NCBI GenBank assembly: GCA_964058845.1
Contig: CAXKVR010000076.1
Span: forward strand, 434,001 to 498,000
Direction of reading: 5' to 3'
Length of the DNA stretch: 64,000 bases
DNA from: Carex sylvatica
Taxonomy: Eukaryota; Streptophyta; Magnoliopsida; Poales; Cyperaceae
The notes below the pieces were generated by a model. The model was not told where the DNA came from. It saw nothing but the letters and a program-made list of their open reading frames with translations, and did not search any database. Below are positions 46,119-60,204 of the stretch, in pieces. Each line of letters starts with the position of its first letter. The first letter of the stretch is position 1. The translations under genes and the position numbers were made by a program.

Positions 46119-47154
46119 CTACACTAGTGGAAAATATGGAATCAGGATCGGTTATATACGCATATTAGTATCAGAATACAACCGATCCTGATGAAGGCGA
46201 TACTGATACTACAATAATCTGGATCGGTTAAATAACCGATCCAAATAGAAACTATCAGGATCGGTTGTTTAAATAACCGATCCTGATAGTAACTATTAGG
46301 ATCGGTTGTTAATAAAAACCGATCCTAATACTTTTTTTTCTTTTCTTTTTTTTAAGTTGGTTCTGCAAAAAAAAAAAAAAAAAAAAAAAAAAAACACTTT
46401 TAGGATCAGTTATTTTAAACAACCGATCCTAAAAAAAAATTTTTGTTTTTTTTTAGAATTAGGATCGGTTATTGTAAACAACCGATCCTAATCGTAGTAA
46501 TCTGGATCGGTTATTTAAAATAACCGATCCTGATGTTCTATTGAAGCTAAAAAAAAAAAAAATTTATTTGACTAGCTTCCATATATATTTTGCTGGCCAG
46601 CACCTTAATTTTTTTTTTTTGCACAGTAAGAAGTAATAATCAAATATCATATACACATCCTAAATTAAATATCATACACATCTTAAATTGTTACAAAAAA
46701 TTCATATTCATACAAAGTTTAGTGAAGCATTACATATTATAACAAGAAATTTAAATCCAAAAAAATTTAATTAACAAACATACAAGTGACTAATTTAGCT
46801 ATTTCTTCAATTAACACACATTTATGCAATTAATGTAAAGCACAACAATAAAAAAAAATACCTCTTTTGCAATCACATCACTTGAGATTAGAAAAGACTC
46901 GAAAAATAAAAACAAAGGTAACAATTAGATGAAAAAATATTTTCCAATAAAAATACAAAAATAAAATGTGTTTTTAAAAGTATAATAATGAGAAAATTAG
47001 ATAAAGCTAATACTGTGATAGTTGATCGGCCAGATGATTAAGTAACTTGAACGAGATGTCCTCAAGACTGTAAAACAATATACAAACATCATTAATTAAT
47101 TTTTGAAACAATAAAAAAAATTAAAAACTGACACAATTGAGAGGCTTGGCTTTG

Positions 47155-47275
47155 AGAGGAAGAGACGGAGAGAGAGAGAGAGACACGGAGGAGAGGGAGA
47201 GATGGAGACAGAGAGAGACACACACAGAGGACTGAGGATTTGAGAGGGAGAGACGGTGACACAGAGAGAGACGCT
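47155..47275 (+). repeat. GA-rich low-complexity block
   Basis: Nearly pure purine (GAGAGAGA, GGAGAGGGAGAG), inside CACTA 2. Confidence 0.7.
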
Positions 47276-47816
47276 AAGTTAAAAATTAGAGGCACGAAAT
47301 GAAAATAAGAACCCTAAACAGATTATATATGGAGTTATCAGGATCGGTTGTTAATAAAAAACCGATCCTAATAGTTTAACTATTAGGATCAGTTGTTCTA
47401 AACAACTGATTCTGATACTATCAGGATCGGTTGTTAATAAAAAATCGATCCTGATACTATCAGGATCGGTTGTTAATAAAAAATCAATCCTAATACTTTT
47501 TTTTAAGTTGGTTCTGAAAAAAAAAAAAAAAAATATTAGGATCGGTTGTCAATAAAAAAACCAATCCTAATACTTTTTTTTTTTTTAAAGTTGGTTCTGC
47601 AAAAAAAAAAAGTATTATGATCGGTTGTTTCAAATAACTGATCCTAATAGTACTATTAGGATTGATTTTTTATTAACAACCGATCCTAATATTTTTTTTT
47701 AATAAAATATATTGAAGAATGGATAAAAATAAAAATGTCGGAAAATCTAGTGTAACTTAATATTTGCATTGAACATCTTCGTGAGAGACAAATATCTGCT
47801 TAATATATATTTTTTA

Positions 47817-48226
47817 GAGAGGAGAGTTCCAATGCCTTATCTTTTTCATATCTCATCATACCTCATATTTTATATTTTTATTTTCAAAGTTCAAATTGTC
47901 GATCGGAACCATTCAACATAATATTTGTACTAAAATATGCATGGAGATAAAATTTTATTTTTTTTTTGAAATTTTTTTACTAATTTTTAAGATAGGTACA
48001 AAATCACTGTTTTTTAACCGTTCAAAAAACAGTGATTTTCTACCCATCTTAAAAAATAGTAAAAAAATTTCAAAATTATAAAATTTCATCCCTAACCATA
48101 TTTTAGTATATATATCATGTTGAACGGTTTGGAACGACAAGTTGGACTTTGAAAATAAAGATATAAAATATGAGTTATGATGAAATATGAAAGGCACAAG
48201 GCATTGAAAGTTTGGAACCCTCCTCA
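47817..48226. mobile_element. Long-hairpin MITE C (410 bp)
   Basis: The two halves are reverse complements. Ends GAGAGGAGAGTTCCAATGCC and (inwards) TGAGGAGGGTTCCAAACTTT. The centre near 48020 has ACAGTGATTTT facing AAAATCACTGT. Inserted in CACTA 2. Confidence 0.75.
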
Positions 48227-48232
48227 TTTTTA

Positions 48233-48626
48233 GACTAGAACTAGGGTGTTCTTGGTGAACTCAAGTCTAAAACCCGTCAAATTGGCTTCAAATTATGAAT
48301 CTGGACTGTTGAGACTCGCCTATCTTATGAGCGATGAGTCTACATTTAAAAATTTTAAACATTTGAATTATTTTAGTATAAAGTCAAGTGGTCAAAAATT
48401 AGAAGTTTAATAAATTAATTTCGATGCATTCATTTTTTGAAATTTTTTGACTGCTTGACTTTATAGTAAATTAATTCGAATGTTTAAACTTTTTACATGT
48501 AAACGCATCACTTGTAAGGTAAGCGGGTTTGAACGGTTCAGATTCATCATTTGAAATCGATTTGACAAATTTTAGACTTGAATTCACCAAGTGACTTCAT
48601 GAACTTAAGAACACCTTAGTTCTACT
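48233..48626. mobile_element. Long-hairpin MITE D (about 394 bp)
   Basis: Ends ACTAGAACTAGGGTGTTCTT and (inwards) GAGTAGAACTAAGGTGTTCT; centre near 48425. Directly follows MITE C. Related to elements H and I. Confidence 0.75.
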
Positions 48627-49634
48627 CATTTTTTGTATATTATTTTATGTTTTACAATATTCTAAAATCTAAAATTCAAATATTCTAATTTGAGTGCATA
48701 TATACTTCATTATCTCTGTTATTCAAATTTGAGAAATTCAACTCCAATTATGTAGCTCATTAGTTTAATTTAGATTTCTCTTAAATTATAGAGGCCAAAA
48801 AATATTAACGGAGCTGTTAATTTGATCAGCCAGAAGCATCCCAACTTCATAAAAAAATTTAAATAACATGTTTATTTTTTATTTTTCAGAACAACAAACA
48901 GATATAAGGAAGCATAGAAAGATGTCACACAAATAAATAATAAGTTTAAATACCCATCTTGATAATAATGAATTATTAAAATTCCTCGTTTATCCTGATA
49001 ACACTTGATAAGTTTGATAGTCTTCTGTGCATTTTATTACTTAAATTAATTATATGATTAATTAGACTTTATAGTTGTCATTAAAAAAAATTAATGCTTG
49101 ATTGAGATGTTTGTACTTGCAATATTTTTTTATTTCGGCAAACAAAAAGTTTGTATATATTAACAAGAACGTGTTTCATGACCTCATTAATTTTCATCAT
49201 GGTATGATGATGAAACTATCAAAATTGGACCATTTGAAAACTTCATCTCCTCAAAAAACTTCTGTAACATAGGTATATGGTTTTTATTTCTTTTTAAATG
49301 TGTTATGAACTATATTAGTATTTCTTTGCTTGTGAGATGCAGAATTTGAATCAATTTATCGCACAAAACACTCAATGCTAAACGAATTAGCAGCAAATAG
49401 TTGATATGTGTTATTTAGAATCTTATTGCCTTATTGGCAATTCAATCATGCATATATTCATTTTTAAATTATCAATGTTCTTGTACCCTCATTTTATAAG
49501 AGAAATTTCATAATTTATTTTGACTATGTATTCAATTAAGTAAGTAGAAAAATTTTACTTTACTTTTAAGATTAATTAATGATTTTTAAAAAATTATAAG
49601 TACGAAATTTTAAACTTTTTTATTTGAAATTAAT
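48627..49634. other. Interior of CACTA 2, no gene
   Basis: AT-rich, unassigned. Confidence 0.35.
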
Positions 49635-50366
49635 AGTACTACTAGGATCGGATGTTTGAAACAACCGATCCTAATTTTTTTTTTTTTTGCATAACCACTT
49701 TTAAAAAAAAAAAGTATTAGGATCAGTTTTTTATTAACAACCGATCCTAATACTTTTTTTTTGCAGAACCAACTTAAAAAAAAAAGTATTAGGATCGATT
49801 GTTAATAAAAAAAAACCGATCCTAATATTTTTTTTTTTTTTGCAGAACCAAATTTAAAAAATAGTATTAGAATCGGTTTTTTATTAACAACCGATCCTGA
49901 TAGTATCAGGATCTAAACAACTGATCCTTATAGTTGAACTATCAGGATTGGTTCCTTTTAAAAACCGATCCTAATTGTATCAGGATCAGTTGCTCTAAAC
50001 AACTGATCCTGAAAACTATCAGGATCAGTTGTTTAGAGTAACTAATCAAACTATCAGGATCAGTTGTTTAGAGTAACTAATCCTGATAGTTGAACTATCA
50101 GGATCGGTTGTTTAGAGAAATCGATCTTGATAGTATCAGGATCAGTTGTTTAGAGAAACTGATCCTGATAGTATCAGGATCGGTTTTTATAAACAATCAA
50201 TCCTAATAGTGGAACTATTAGAATCAGTTGTTTAAAAAATCCAATCTAATTAACTATTAGGATCGGTTTTGTTCAGAGAACTGATCCAAATAGATACTAG
50301 TATCGGTTGTTTCATATAGCCGATCCAAATAGACCGATCCTGATTCTTTATTTTCCACTAGTGCTA

Positions 50367-50951
50367 CCTTTTAATTTGATAATTTGATTTGATAGGTAAG
50401 ATTGCCTCAGCTCAATTTGTTTCCTCTTTTTGGTACACCTTTAAAATCAAGAGATTAGAAGCAAAAAAAAAATCAAGAGATTTAATCCATGACTCCTTGT
50501 TGTGCACTGACCAAATTGGTCAAATGAATGAGTTTGCATGGATAGGTATCAGCTATTTTTTTTTTTTTTTATGGACGGGTATCAGCTAAATTTAATTTAG
50601 AGAATTGTCTAAATTTAATTTAAACATTTTTTTTTTATGGACGGGTATCATCAAATTAAATTAACATCAGAGCAAATTTGATCTGATACCCATTGAATCC
50701 CTTCGCTCTACTAACTAAAACACTTAAATTACTTGCATATTTTGAAACACAAACTTATTGATCTTGATGATTTAATGTACACATATTATTAAATTAAAAA
50801 GGTTCTAATCCAATTTGCTAACTATCAGACCTTAGTTAGATGTTAAAAAATCTAATTAATCCAACCAACCATATATAGCCAATCAAAAGCTCCTGAGACA
50901 AAATTGAAGTTAGAATCCCTAGAATTGCGCCGCCACTTATCAGAACAGAAG

Positions 50952-51004
<53 letters not shown>
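50367..51004. other. Spacer with TA and GA microsatellites
   Basis: Includes two copies of ATGGACGGGTATCA (50571, 50637) and a long (TA)n tract (about 50954-50988) that runs into (GA)n. Confidence 0.5.
50954..51004. repeat. (TA)n-(GA)n microsatellite
   Basis: About 17 TA units followed by GA units, directly beside MITE E. Confidence 0.9.
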
Positions 51005-51007
<3 letters not shown>

Positions 51008-51407
51008 TCCGGCTAAATTGCTGCTGGCAGCATATCCGCCAAGTGCTGTAGGGACTATATTTAGCCGTGTGATGTTCAAATAATCCAAACTGTTAGATAT
51101 TTAATCTATATTAAAATCTACTTGGAGACCAAATTTTATATTTTTTAGAATTTGTTTACTATTTATTAAGTTGGTTTGAAAACCGCTGTTTTCAGTAAAT
51201 TTCTGCGGCATTGAAAATAGCGGCTTTCAAACCAGCTTAATAAATAGTAAAAAAAATCCAAAAAAATATAAAATTTGGTCTCCAAGTAGATTTTAATTTA
51301 GATTAAACATCTAACGGTTTGAATTTGTTGTTTGAACATCACACGGCTAAATATAGCCCCGGCAGCACTTTAGCCGAAATGCTGCCAGCAGCAATTTAGC
51401 CGGACTC
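51005..51407. mobile_element. Long-hairpin MITE E (403 bp)
   Basis: Ends GAGTCCGGCTAAATTGCTGC and its exact complement at the other end. The arms pair almost fully through a centre near 51210 (GAAAACCGCTGTTTTCAG...). Both sides are TA- or GA-repeat DNA. Confidence 0.85.
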
Positions 51408-51424
51408 TATATATATATATATAT

Positions 51425-51848
51425 GAGTAAAGCTAGGGTGTGACGTGCTCACTAAGAAAGTTTGGTGAGCATAACTCCAAAAATATATCGGATCGACGTC
51501 AAATGCCGAATCCAAACCGTTTAAATCCATGTACTTTATGAGTGATGCATATACATGCAAAATTTTAAAAGTTTCGAGTTTATTTGCTACACGGTCAAGT
51601 GGTCAAAGAAATAATAAAAATTGAATATATAAAATAACTTATAAATTAACTTATAAAATGTTCATTTCTTTGACCACTTGACTGTGTAGCAAATAAACTC
51701 GAAACTTTCAAAATTTTGCATGTATATGCATCACTCATGAAGTACATAGATTTCAACAGTTTGAATTCGACGTATGGAATCGATCCGATGAACTTTTGGA
51801 GTTGTGCTCACCAAATCCTCTTGGTGAACACATCACACCCTAGCTTTA

Positions 51849-51851
<3 letters not shown>
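51425..51851. mobile_element. Long-hairpin MITE F (427 bp)
   Basis: Ends GAGTAAAGCTAGGGTGTGA and its complement, flanked by ATATAT on both sides. Centre near 51640. Confidence 0.85.
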
Positions 51852-51890
<39 letters not shown>

Positions 51891-51893
51891 TAT
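51852..51893. repeat. (TA)n-(CA)n microsatellite
   Basis: TA repeats then CACACACA, filling the gap between MITEs F and G. Confidence 0.9.
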
Positions 51894-52253
51894 GAGGAGG
51901 GATCCAATTACACCATTTTTGGTGACACCAAATTACACTCTTAATTTTTAAAGTTTTCAAAGTTCAAATAGTCGATCCAAACCGTTTAACATAATGAATA
52001 TATTAAAATGTGCTTGCAGATCAAATTTTATATTTTTTGAATTTTTTTTACTATTTGTTAAGTATTTAACAAAATCGCTATATTCAGACCATTAAATTTT
52101 TATACCCATCTTAATAAATAGTAAAAAAATTCAAAAAAATATAAAATTTAATCTGCAGGCACATTTTAATATATCCATCATGTTAAACAGTTTGGACTTT
52201 AAAAATATAGAGTATAATTCGGTGTCACAAAAAAAAAGTGTAATTAGATTTCT
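51894..52253. mobile_element. Long-hairpin MITE G (360 bp)
   Basis: Starts GAGGAGGGATCCAATTACAC; the matching end reads GTGTAATTAGATTTC. The core is shared with A and C (AAACCGTTTAACATAATG, GATCAAATTTTATATTTT). TA repeats on both sides. Confidence 0.8.
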
Positions 52254-52559
52254 TATATATATATATATATATATATGAATACGGTGGATACGGATGACAG
52301 TTTTATATAGTATAATCTAATTGTATGGTGTGAGATTTGATTACATAAATTAATACCCCACCAACTTTGATACATGATATATCATAGCTGGATTGATTGG
52401 AGATGCGCCCCCACTCCAAATTCCCATCCAGGTGCATATTTCCGGTTTACAAACTAAAAAATAGATTTCCGTTATTCATATTTTTCTTTAAATATATATA
52501 TCACCTAAGCCCCTTGAAAGTTTCAATATTGTCAGAATTATTATGCATACTCTTAATAG
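52254..52559. other. AT-rich spacer
   Basis: (TA)n at 52255-52277, then unassigned sequence. Confidence 0.35.
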
Positions 52560-52757
52560 AATAATTTTTTTAATTTTGACCGCTTGACTCTATCAAAATT
52601 AATTTAAAATTTTAAAATTTTCGTATGTAGACGCATCACTCGTAAGATAGAAAGATTTCAACAATTTGGATTTATCGTTTGAAACAAATTCGATAGATTT
52701 TGAGTTGAGTTCACAAAAAAACTTGGTAATGAATTTAAGAACACCCTAGTTCTACTC
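52560..52757. mobile_element. Half MITE H (D/I type)
   Basis: Only the right half is present, ending TTTAAGAACACCCTAGTTCT. Matches the right half of D and I. Confidence 0.6.
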
Positions 52758-53681
52758 TAAATTTGATATAATTCCGTCCAATTTGATAGACAACCAAACT
52801 ATAACTAAACTACAAAGAACATAATTGTAATTTTTTTGCTTGATTTTGACATTTGTTTGGTTGGTTCTCTCAGTTATGTCAAACTATTTTTTTTAGCACG
52901 AGTTGCAAATTAAAGTTTCAAATTTATCCTAATGTGATATTGAATTTTGAGTTTATGAACTCCCACATAATTTGTTAGCCGTAGTCCTTAATATTGAATA
53001 AATTTGATGTCAACATATAATCTATTCTATGATGTACCTCTAAAACATATGAGAACTAAGTCCAAAAAGAGGATTATCTATTACTTTCTCACTTTTTATC
53101 TCTAAGCAGTAAGCAATCAAGCTTGAAGAAGAAGAGGAGTAACTTTGAAATATAATTAAATTTAAGAATATGCAGAAGTGTCCAATATATTATATATTTT
53201 ATGATAAGAATGTGACATATATTTTTTTTCAACAAATTAAGATGCATTAGATGTCAAACCATCTAATTATTTAATATCTATGAAAAATTTATTATCCGAA
53301 TTTTAAACATGCGTCCTCTTACATGAAAAACATTGCCATATTTGTTATTGAACTTGGACCAAAGAATTTTGTCTTGAAAGAAAAATGAAGATACACATGA
53401 GAGAGATTGGATATACATTTGTTTGGGGTGTTAATGAAATATTCCTTTAAAAATAAACATGAGATAAGTCCAGTGGTGTTGTGCACGTCACATGGCCTCT
53501 TAGCTGTTCTACATTGATTTGTCAAAAGAAGAGATTGACATGTTGGCCTCGCTAAAGCTGGGACACAATTTCTGTATGTTTGACACAGACAGCTATGTTT
53601 CAAACAGACAAAGATAGTCAAGAAGAGATGGCAGCCTAAAAACAATGAGCTTCTCATATACCTTCTCTTTTATCAAAATAT
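52758..53681. other. Spacer, no gene recognised
   Basis: A 112-codon minus-strand frame at 53319-53657 contains several Cys (CLKHSCLCQTYRNC) but no recognisable family and no support from neighbours. Confidence 0.35.
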
Positions 53682-54053
53682 GAGTAAAACTAGGGTATTC
53701 TTAAGCTCATCAAGGTGTTTAGCGAGCTTAATTTTAAAATATATTATATTGATTTTACAAGTGATGAATTTATATGTAAATATTTTAAGTTTTCGAATTA
53801 TATTATTAAGTCAAGCGGTCAAAATTAGATTATTTATAAATTAATTTTAGTGCATTTATTTTTTGAACATTTTTTGACCACTTGACTTCATACAAAATTA
53901 AATCAAAATTCTAAAAACTTTACATGTAAATTCATTACTTGTGAAGTAAATCGATTTCAACGATTTGAATTTATTGTTTTAAACCAATCTAATAGATTTT
54001 GGAGTTAAACTCACCAACACCTTGGTGAGCTTAAGAACACCCTAGTTCTACTC
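53682..54053. mobile_element. Long-hairpin MITE I (372 bp)
   Basis: Ends GAGTAAAACTAGGGTATTCT and (inwards) GAGTAGAACTAGGGTGTTCT; a (TA)n tract follows on the right. Confidence 0.8.
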
Positions 54054-54281
54054 ATCAATATATATATATATATATATATATTTCTTGTTTTGTGGTCCTG
54101 ATAACAATAATATAAACACATTAATGCATATCTATCTATTTTTTATTTTATTTTTCTATTTTAAATATATCTCACTGATTTTTTTTTAAATAATCATATT
54201 GAAATCCAAAGGGATTTTAAATAATCATATCTATTTTTTTTAAATAATCATATTGGTTATCATAAGGGATTTTTTATATAT

Positions 54282-54687
54282 AGTTGGGCTATGGTGATTG
54301 CGAAGTAAGATTTTTATTTTACTTCATGCTAATATATTTCTGTTTTCATAATTCAAACAACTGATCTGAATCGCTCAACATGATCTCCATATTGAAATGT
54401 GCTTGAAGATCAAATTTTATTTTTTTTTGGATTTTTTTACTATTTTTGTATATGGGTAAAAAATCAATGTTTTTGGATGGATTATGGACCATAAAAAAAA
54501 AGTAATTTAAAAAATTCTAAATAAATAGTAATAAATTTCCATAAAATATAAAATTTGGTCTCCTAGCACATTTCAATATATAAACCATATTAAGTGGTTC
54601 AGATTGACTTTTTGAACTTTCAAAAGTAGAAAATATGAGCGTGAAGTAAAACATGCATCTTACTTCACAACTCACCGTAACCCATCT
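54282..54687. mobile_element. Long-hairpin MITE J (about 406 bp)
   Basis: Ends AGTTGGGCTATGGTGATTG and (inwards) AGATGGGTTACGGTGAGTTG; arms share GAAGTAAGATNNTTATTTTA-type sequence. Confidence 0.75.
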
Positions 54688-54693
54688 CAAATG

Positions 54694-54872
54694 TAGTTGG
54701 GTTATGATAAGTTGTGAAGTAAGATTCTTATTTTACTTCACGTTTATATTTTTGTTTTCAAAATTCAAACAGCTGATCTGAATTGTTCAACATGATTTTC
54801 ATATTGAAATGTGCTTGAAGATTAAATTTAGAATTTTTAGAATTTTTTTTTACTATTTTTCTAGATGGGTAT
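54694..54872. mobile_element. Half MITE K (J type)
   Basis: Starts TAGTTGGGTTATGATAAGTT and follows the left half of J up to TTTTTACTATTTTTCTAGAT, then stops. Confidence 0.65.
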
Positions 54873-55732
54873 CAGTTATTGCACTGCTTATTTACTGCAG
54901 GTGCATATGCTAGAAAAAAAAAATGATGAAAATAGAAATTTGACTTTGTTTCTGATTTTTACACATTTTTTTCATATATTTTTTTTAATAATTTTAACTA
55001 TTTTTAAACATTATGAGAAATATTTCAATATGAATACCGAGAACAATACATGTCTTGACACAATTTAGACATATTTAAACATGAATAGTATGTGACGTAT
55101 TAATATATGTGTTGTGTGACTTGTGTCCGATTTTAATATTATTTGACATAACACCACACAATACTTCTGGCTTTTACAACATGTTAGTACGGTACGTCAT
55201 AGATGCCAAATACGGATAGACACATTGTACCCCTAAACATGACATGACACTATATTCACCTATTTAATGCTGCCATGTTGTACATGTTTCAAGGGGCCGA
55301 TGGAGCCTTACCTGATTTGTAACATTTCTAAATTTAAGTATTTATGAAATAACAATTGTTAAATATTATGATATTACGATATATTCAGGAACTTCAGTAA
55401 AAAAAAATGCAAGTTCTTTTGTTAAATATTTTTACTAAAGAAGATAAAATAAAATAAGAAAGAGCATGTGTCGAATAATATAATATTCCTCTTCTGATGA
55501 AGTCATTCGTCTCTCCAATATAGTGGAGTCCAATTTTCTGACATTTTGACTCAATTGCATTCGATAAAGGATGCCAGCGCAATTGTATTGCTTTGACATG
55601 TCAACTTTGTTAAATCTTATTTTGGTTTTGGTTTCAAATTCAATTAAGTTGTTCATCTGCTTCATTTTCAAGACCTCTGAAATATATTTTATATATAGAG
55701 AGAGGGGGGGAGAGGGGGAGAGGGGGGAGAGA
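54873..55732. other. Spacer, no gene recognised
   Basis: AT-rich. A G-rich microsatellite, (AGAGGGGG)n-like, lies at 55698-55733. Confidence 0.35.
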
Positions 55733-56148
55733 GAAGTTGGCTAATATCAAAACGTTTGTTCTCAGACCGTGAAACAAATGATTCAGCTTATACAATTTTA
55801 AAGTTGAAACAATCGATTCAAACCGTTTAACATTCAATCTATAATAAAAATATACTTGGATATCAAATTTTACATTTTTTAAAACTTTTTTACTATTTAT
55901 TAAGCCACTTTTAAAATTATTATTTTCAATGATTCAAAAAAATTTTAATGTTTATCAAAACCTGCGATTTTAAAATTGACTTAATAAATAGTAAAAAAAA
56001 ATTAAAAAAATATAAATTTTGGTCTACAAACACATTCCAATATAGAGATCACATCTAACGGTTTGAATCGACCATTTGAACTTTGAAAATCAGAAAACCA
56101 ATTGATTGTACCATAACTATAGAACAAAAATTTTGATATTAGCCTTTT
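55733..56148. mobile_element. Long-hairpin MITE L (about 416 bp)
   Basis: Ends GAAGTTGGCTAATATCAAAA and (inwards) GAAAAGGCTAATATCAAAAT; core related to E and G. Confidence 0.75.
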
Positions 56149-57759
56149 CTATAACTTAATTAGACTTAATTCTCTATTATATGATATATTTTTATAATAA
56201 TTAGTATGAATTCAGGTCAATATTAAATTGCTTTATCATATGGCATCAATTTGATTATAGTTTGTAAATTGTTGCATTTCAAAATGTTTTTTAGATTTAT
56301 GCATGCGAATTAGAGGAGCTCCGTTGTAAAAACTACATAAATTTATAATCATGAATAAGATGTTTTTTATTTGCTGTCAAAGTTTCAAACTTATAATATT
56401 GGATTTAGTAACTACAGAAATTAATATTGTGCATGACGTTAGATACTTAATTGGATGCATCAAATAAAATTAATCCAAAGTGGGGGAAACATTCAAAAAC
56501 CGGGGGTGCGCTTATATGCGTGCTCTTCTGGAAGAGTTAGGTGGCTTGGTGCACAACTTCAATGGACACTTTGAGGCTGTTTGAATTAATTCTTCTTAAA
56601 ATTTAATCTGTTTTTTTTTATTATTTTAGCCGTTTAGTTTTATTGAAAGCTGGTTCCATAGTGCGAATTAAAATCACCTCTTTTAGTTTTCTTTTGTTCA
56701 GATTTTAATTTTCTGTCCGGACCTTAAAGCACACCTATCCCTTATTTTAGTTTTTTTAGCTTTCACTCACATATTAAGACAATTGAACATCAATTTTTTA
56801 GCGCTCCTTAAATTCTTAATTCCTTGTTGCCGAACAACCTCTTTAATCTTTAGATTATGAGCATAGGGGATCTGATTTGGTCCTATGTTCAATCTAAACT
56901 GTTTTATCCGCGTAGAAATTTGTATCTAGTTTAAATTTACAAGATATTTTGTAGTTTTAATACTCTGTGCAGATCTAACAGTCTAAATCAATCGAACCAA
57001 ATTTGATAGCCTAAAGTGTCAACATACCGGGCAGGAATGAATCAAATGGAATGTAATGTAGGCAGAAGGGACTTGGACCCTGTAGAGAGAGAAACAGAAG
57101 AACGTTTGCGGGATATAAAAAGAGTAAATCAATTAATACATGAGATCGAAGCATAAATTTGTAGAGAACTATTTACATTGTATTAGGGAGCATAGTAACA
57201 AACGAATGATTCAAGTTCAGCTCGATAGGTTTAAAAATTCGTGATTCGAGTATAATTCAGGTATAATTTGAAAATAATTCGGTACAATAAGGAAGCAAGA
57301 AAAAAATCTCCAAAAAAAACTCAGAAAAAAAAATCTAGCTTTTTTCGCGTTTTTCTCGTGAATAATTCGTGATTCTCATTTTATACGTGTTTTATTCGCG
57401 AATAAAATATATTATACATTTTTTTTGCATTTTATTCAGAATTCAGTTTAAAAACATCAAAAATATATATGAATAAAATACGAATAAATCACAAGTCTTG
57501 TTACTATAACAGAGAGGGTCACTCAGAGAAACCAGGATAGGTAACTTGTAATAAAAATATTGTACAATTCTTTTTCTTTAATACAAATTTTATTTATTAG
57601 GTGTCTTTAATACAAATGTTGGTGAGCCTTGCTCCCTAACCTTAAAAAAAAGAAGTGTCAGCAGACCTGATTTTGTAGCCTAAAGTGCAGCGGGTATGAG
57701 AAAAAATTGTATGGGTGGAAAAATGAGCTGCAACATTGGCTGTTATTAACTGACGCACC
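56149..57759. other. Intergenic, no gene seen
   Basis: AT-rich with TTCGTGATTC/ATTCGCGAATAAAA motifs near 57230-57430. Nothing assignable. Confidence 0.4.
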
Positions 57760-59408
<1,649 letters not shown>

Positions 59409-60204
59409 TTCTGGCTCTCCCCTTCCCACTCTCCCTTGTGACTCAATTGTCCCGATTCAAACTGTGTTGTAGTTGTTTTGAAAATTTTATTATTTTAGAA
59501 AACAAAAAAACTAGAAATTAAATAGCATAAAGCACGTTGGGCCAAAATTCATTGGGCTTAGAGCACTTTTCGGACTTGGGCCTTTTAAGCTGATAGATGT
59601 ATGATTGTATGGAACTTAAAAGAGTAAAAAGTCAAAGTCTAAAAAATAGGAAGCAAGGCACATAACCCTTTATTTTCCGTATGCACACCCTCTCTCACCC
59701 TCTGTTTCATATAAGTTTGATTGATACTCCTTACCACACTCTTTTCCGATCAATTATTTGGTTGATGTCTGTGCTAAGTTTTAGATGACATTCCTAATTA
59801 GTTTCTCATGAACATATATATACATTTTGTTTTTACTGTACATTTTGGTAAGCTAATTGCCATTATGACGTAGAAAACCATGTTGAGCATGCAGTGAACA
59901 CTTGAAATATATATTAATTTTGTTCAACTCAATATATATAAGATGATTGATTGAATCAATCTTGTTTTGTCTAAACCAAATTTTCCAACTGTTAATCAAG
60001 GAGAAGTCGGTGAACATTTGGTCATGTCGATCAACACAAAAATAAATAAATATCTGATTTATTGTATAAACTCTCATGCTCTACATCCGATTTGAAATAA
60101 CAAATAACAAAAATTATGGTTCCAAGGAAAATAAAACAATAAAAGGAAATGCAACCAATTATTCAAACAACAGTACAAAGGTACAACACAAAGAACAAGG
60201 TCCA
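59409..60204. other. Spacer between MCM6 remnant and peroxidase
   Basis: Upstream of the pseudogene start and downstream of the peroxidase stop. It likely includes the peroxidase 3' UTR next to 60204. No gene seen. Confidence 0.4.

Larger units (their letters stand above)
46122..50363. mobile_element. Non-autonomous CACTA element 2 (4242 bp)
   Basis: Ends CACTAGTGGAAAATA and TATTTTCCACTAGTG are inverted repeats with a CTA duplication on both sides (46119-46121, 50364-50366). Large subterminal arrays of AGGATCGGTTGTT and its complement AACAACCGATCCT lie at 46145-46535, 47335-47700 and 49635-50350, many arranged as palindromes. No transposase coding sequence. It contains two nested hairpin MITEs and a GA-rich block. 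Unrelated in sequence to CACTA 1. Confidence 0.92.

Noticed and set aside
47150..47280. Purine-rich block as a coding or CRISPR-like repeat
   Set aside because: Simple GA repeat without spacers or coding frame.
46145..50350. Regular GGATCGG palindromes as a CRISPR-like array
   Set aside because: Plant DNA; units are irregular in spacing and orientation and lie between CACTA termini, so they are subterminal repeats.
53319..53657. Cys-containing 112-codon minus-strand frame as a small secreted protein
   Set aside because: No signal peptide, family match or gene signals that I could support.
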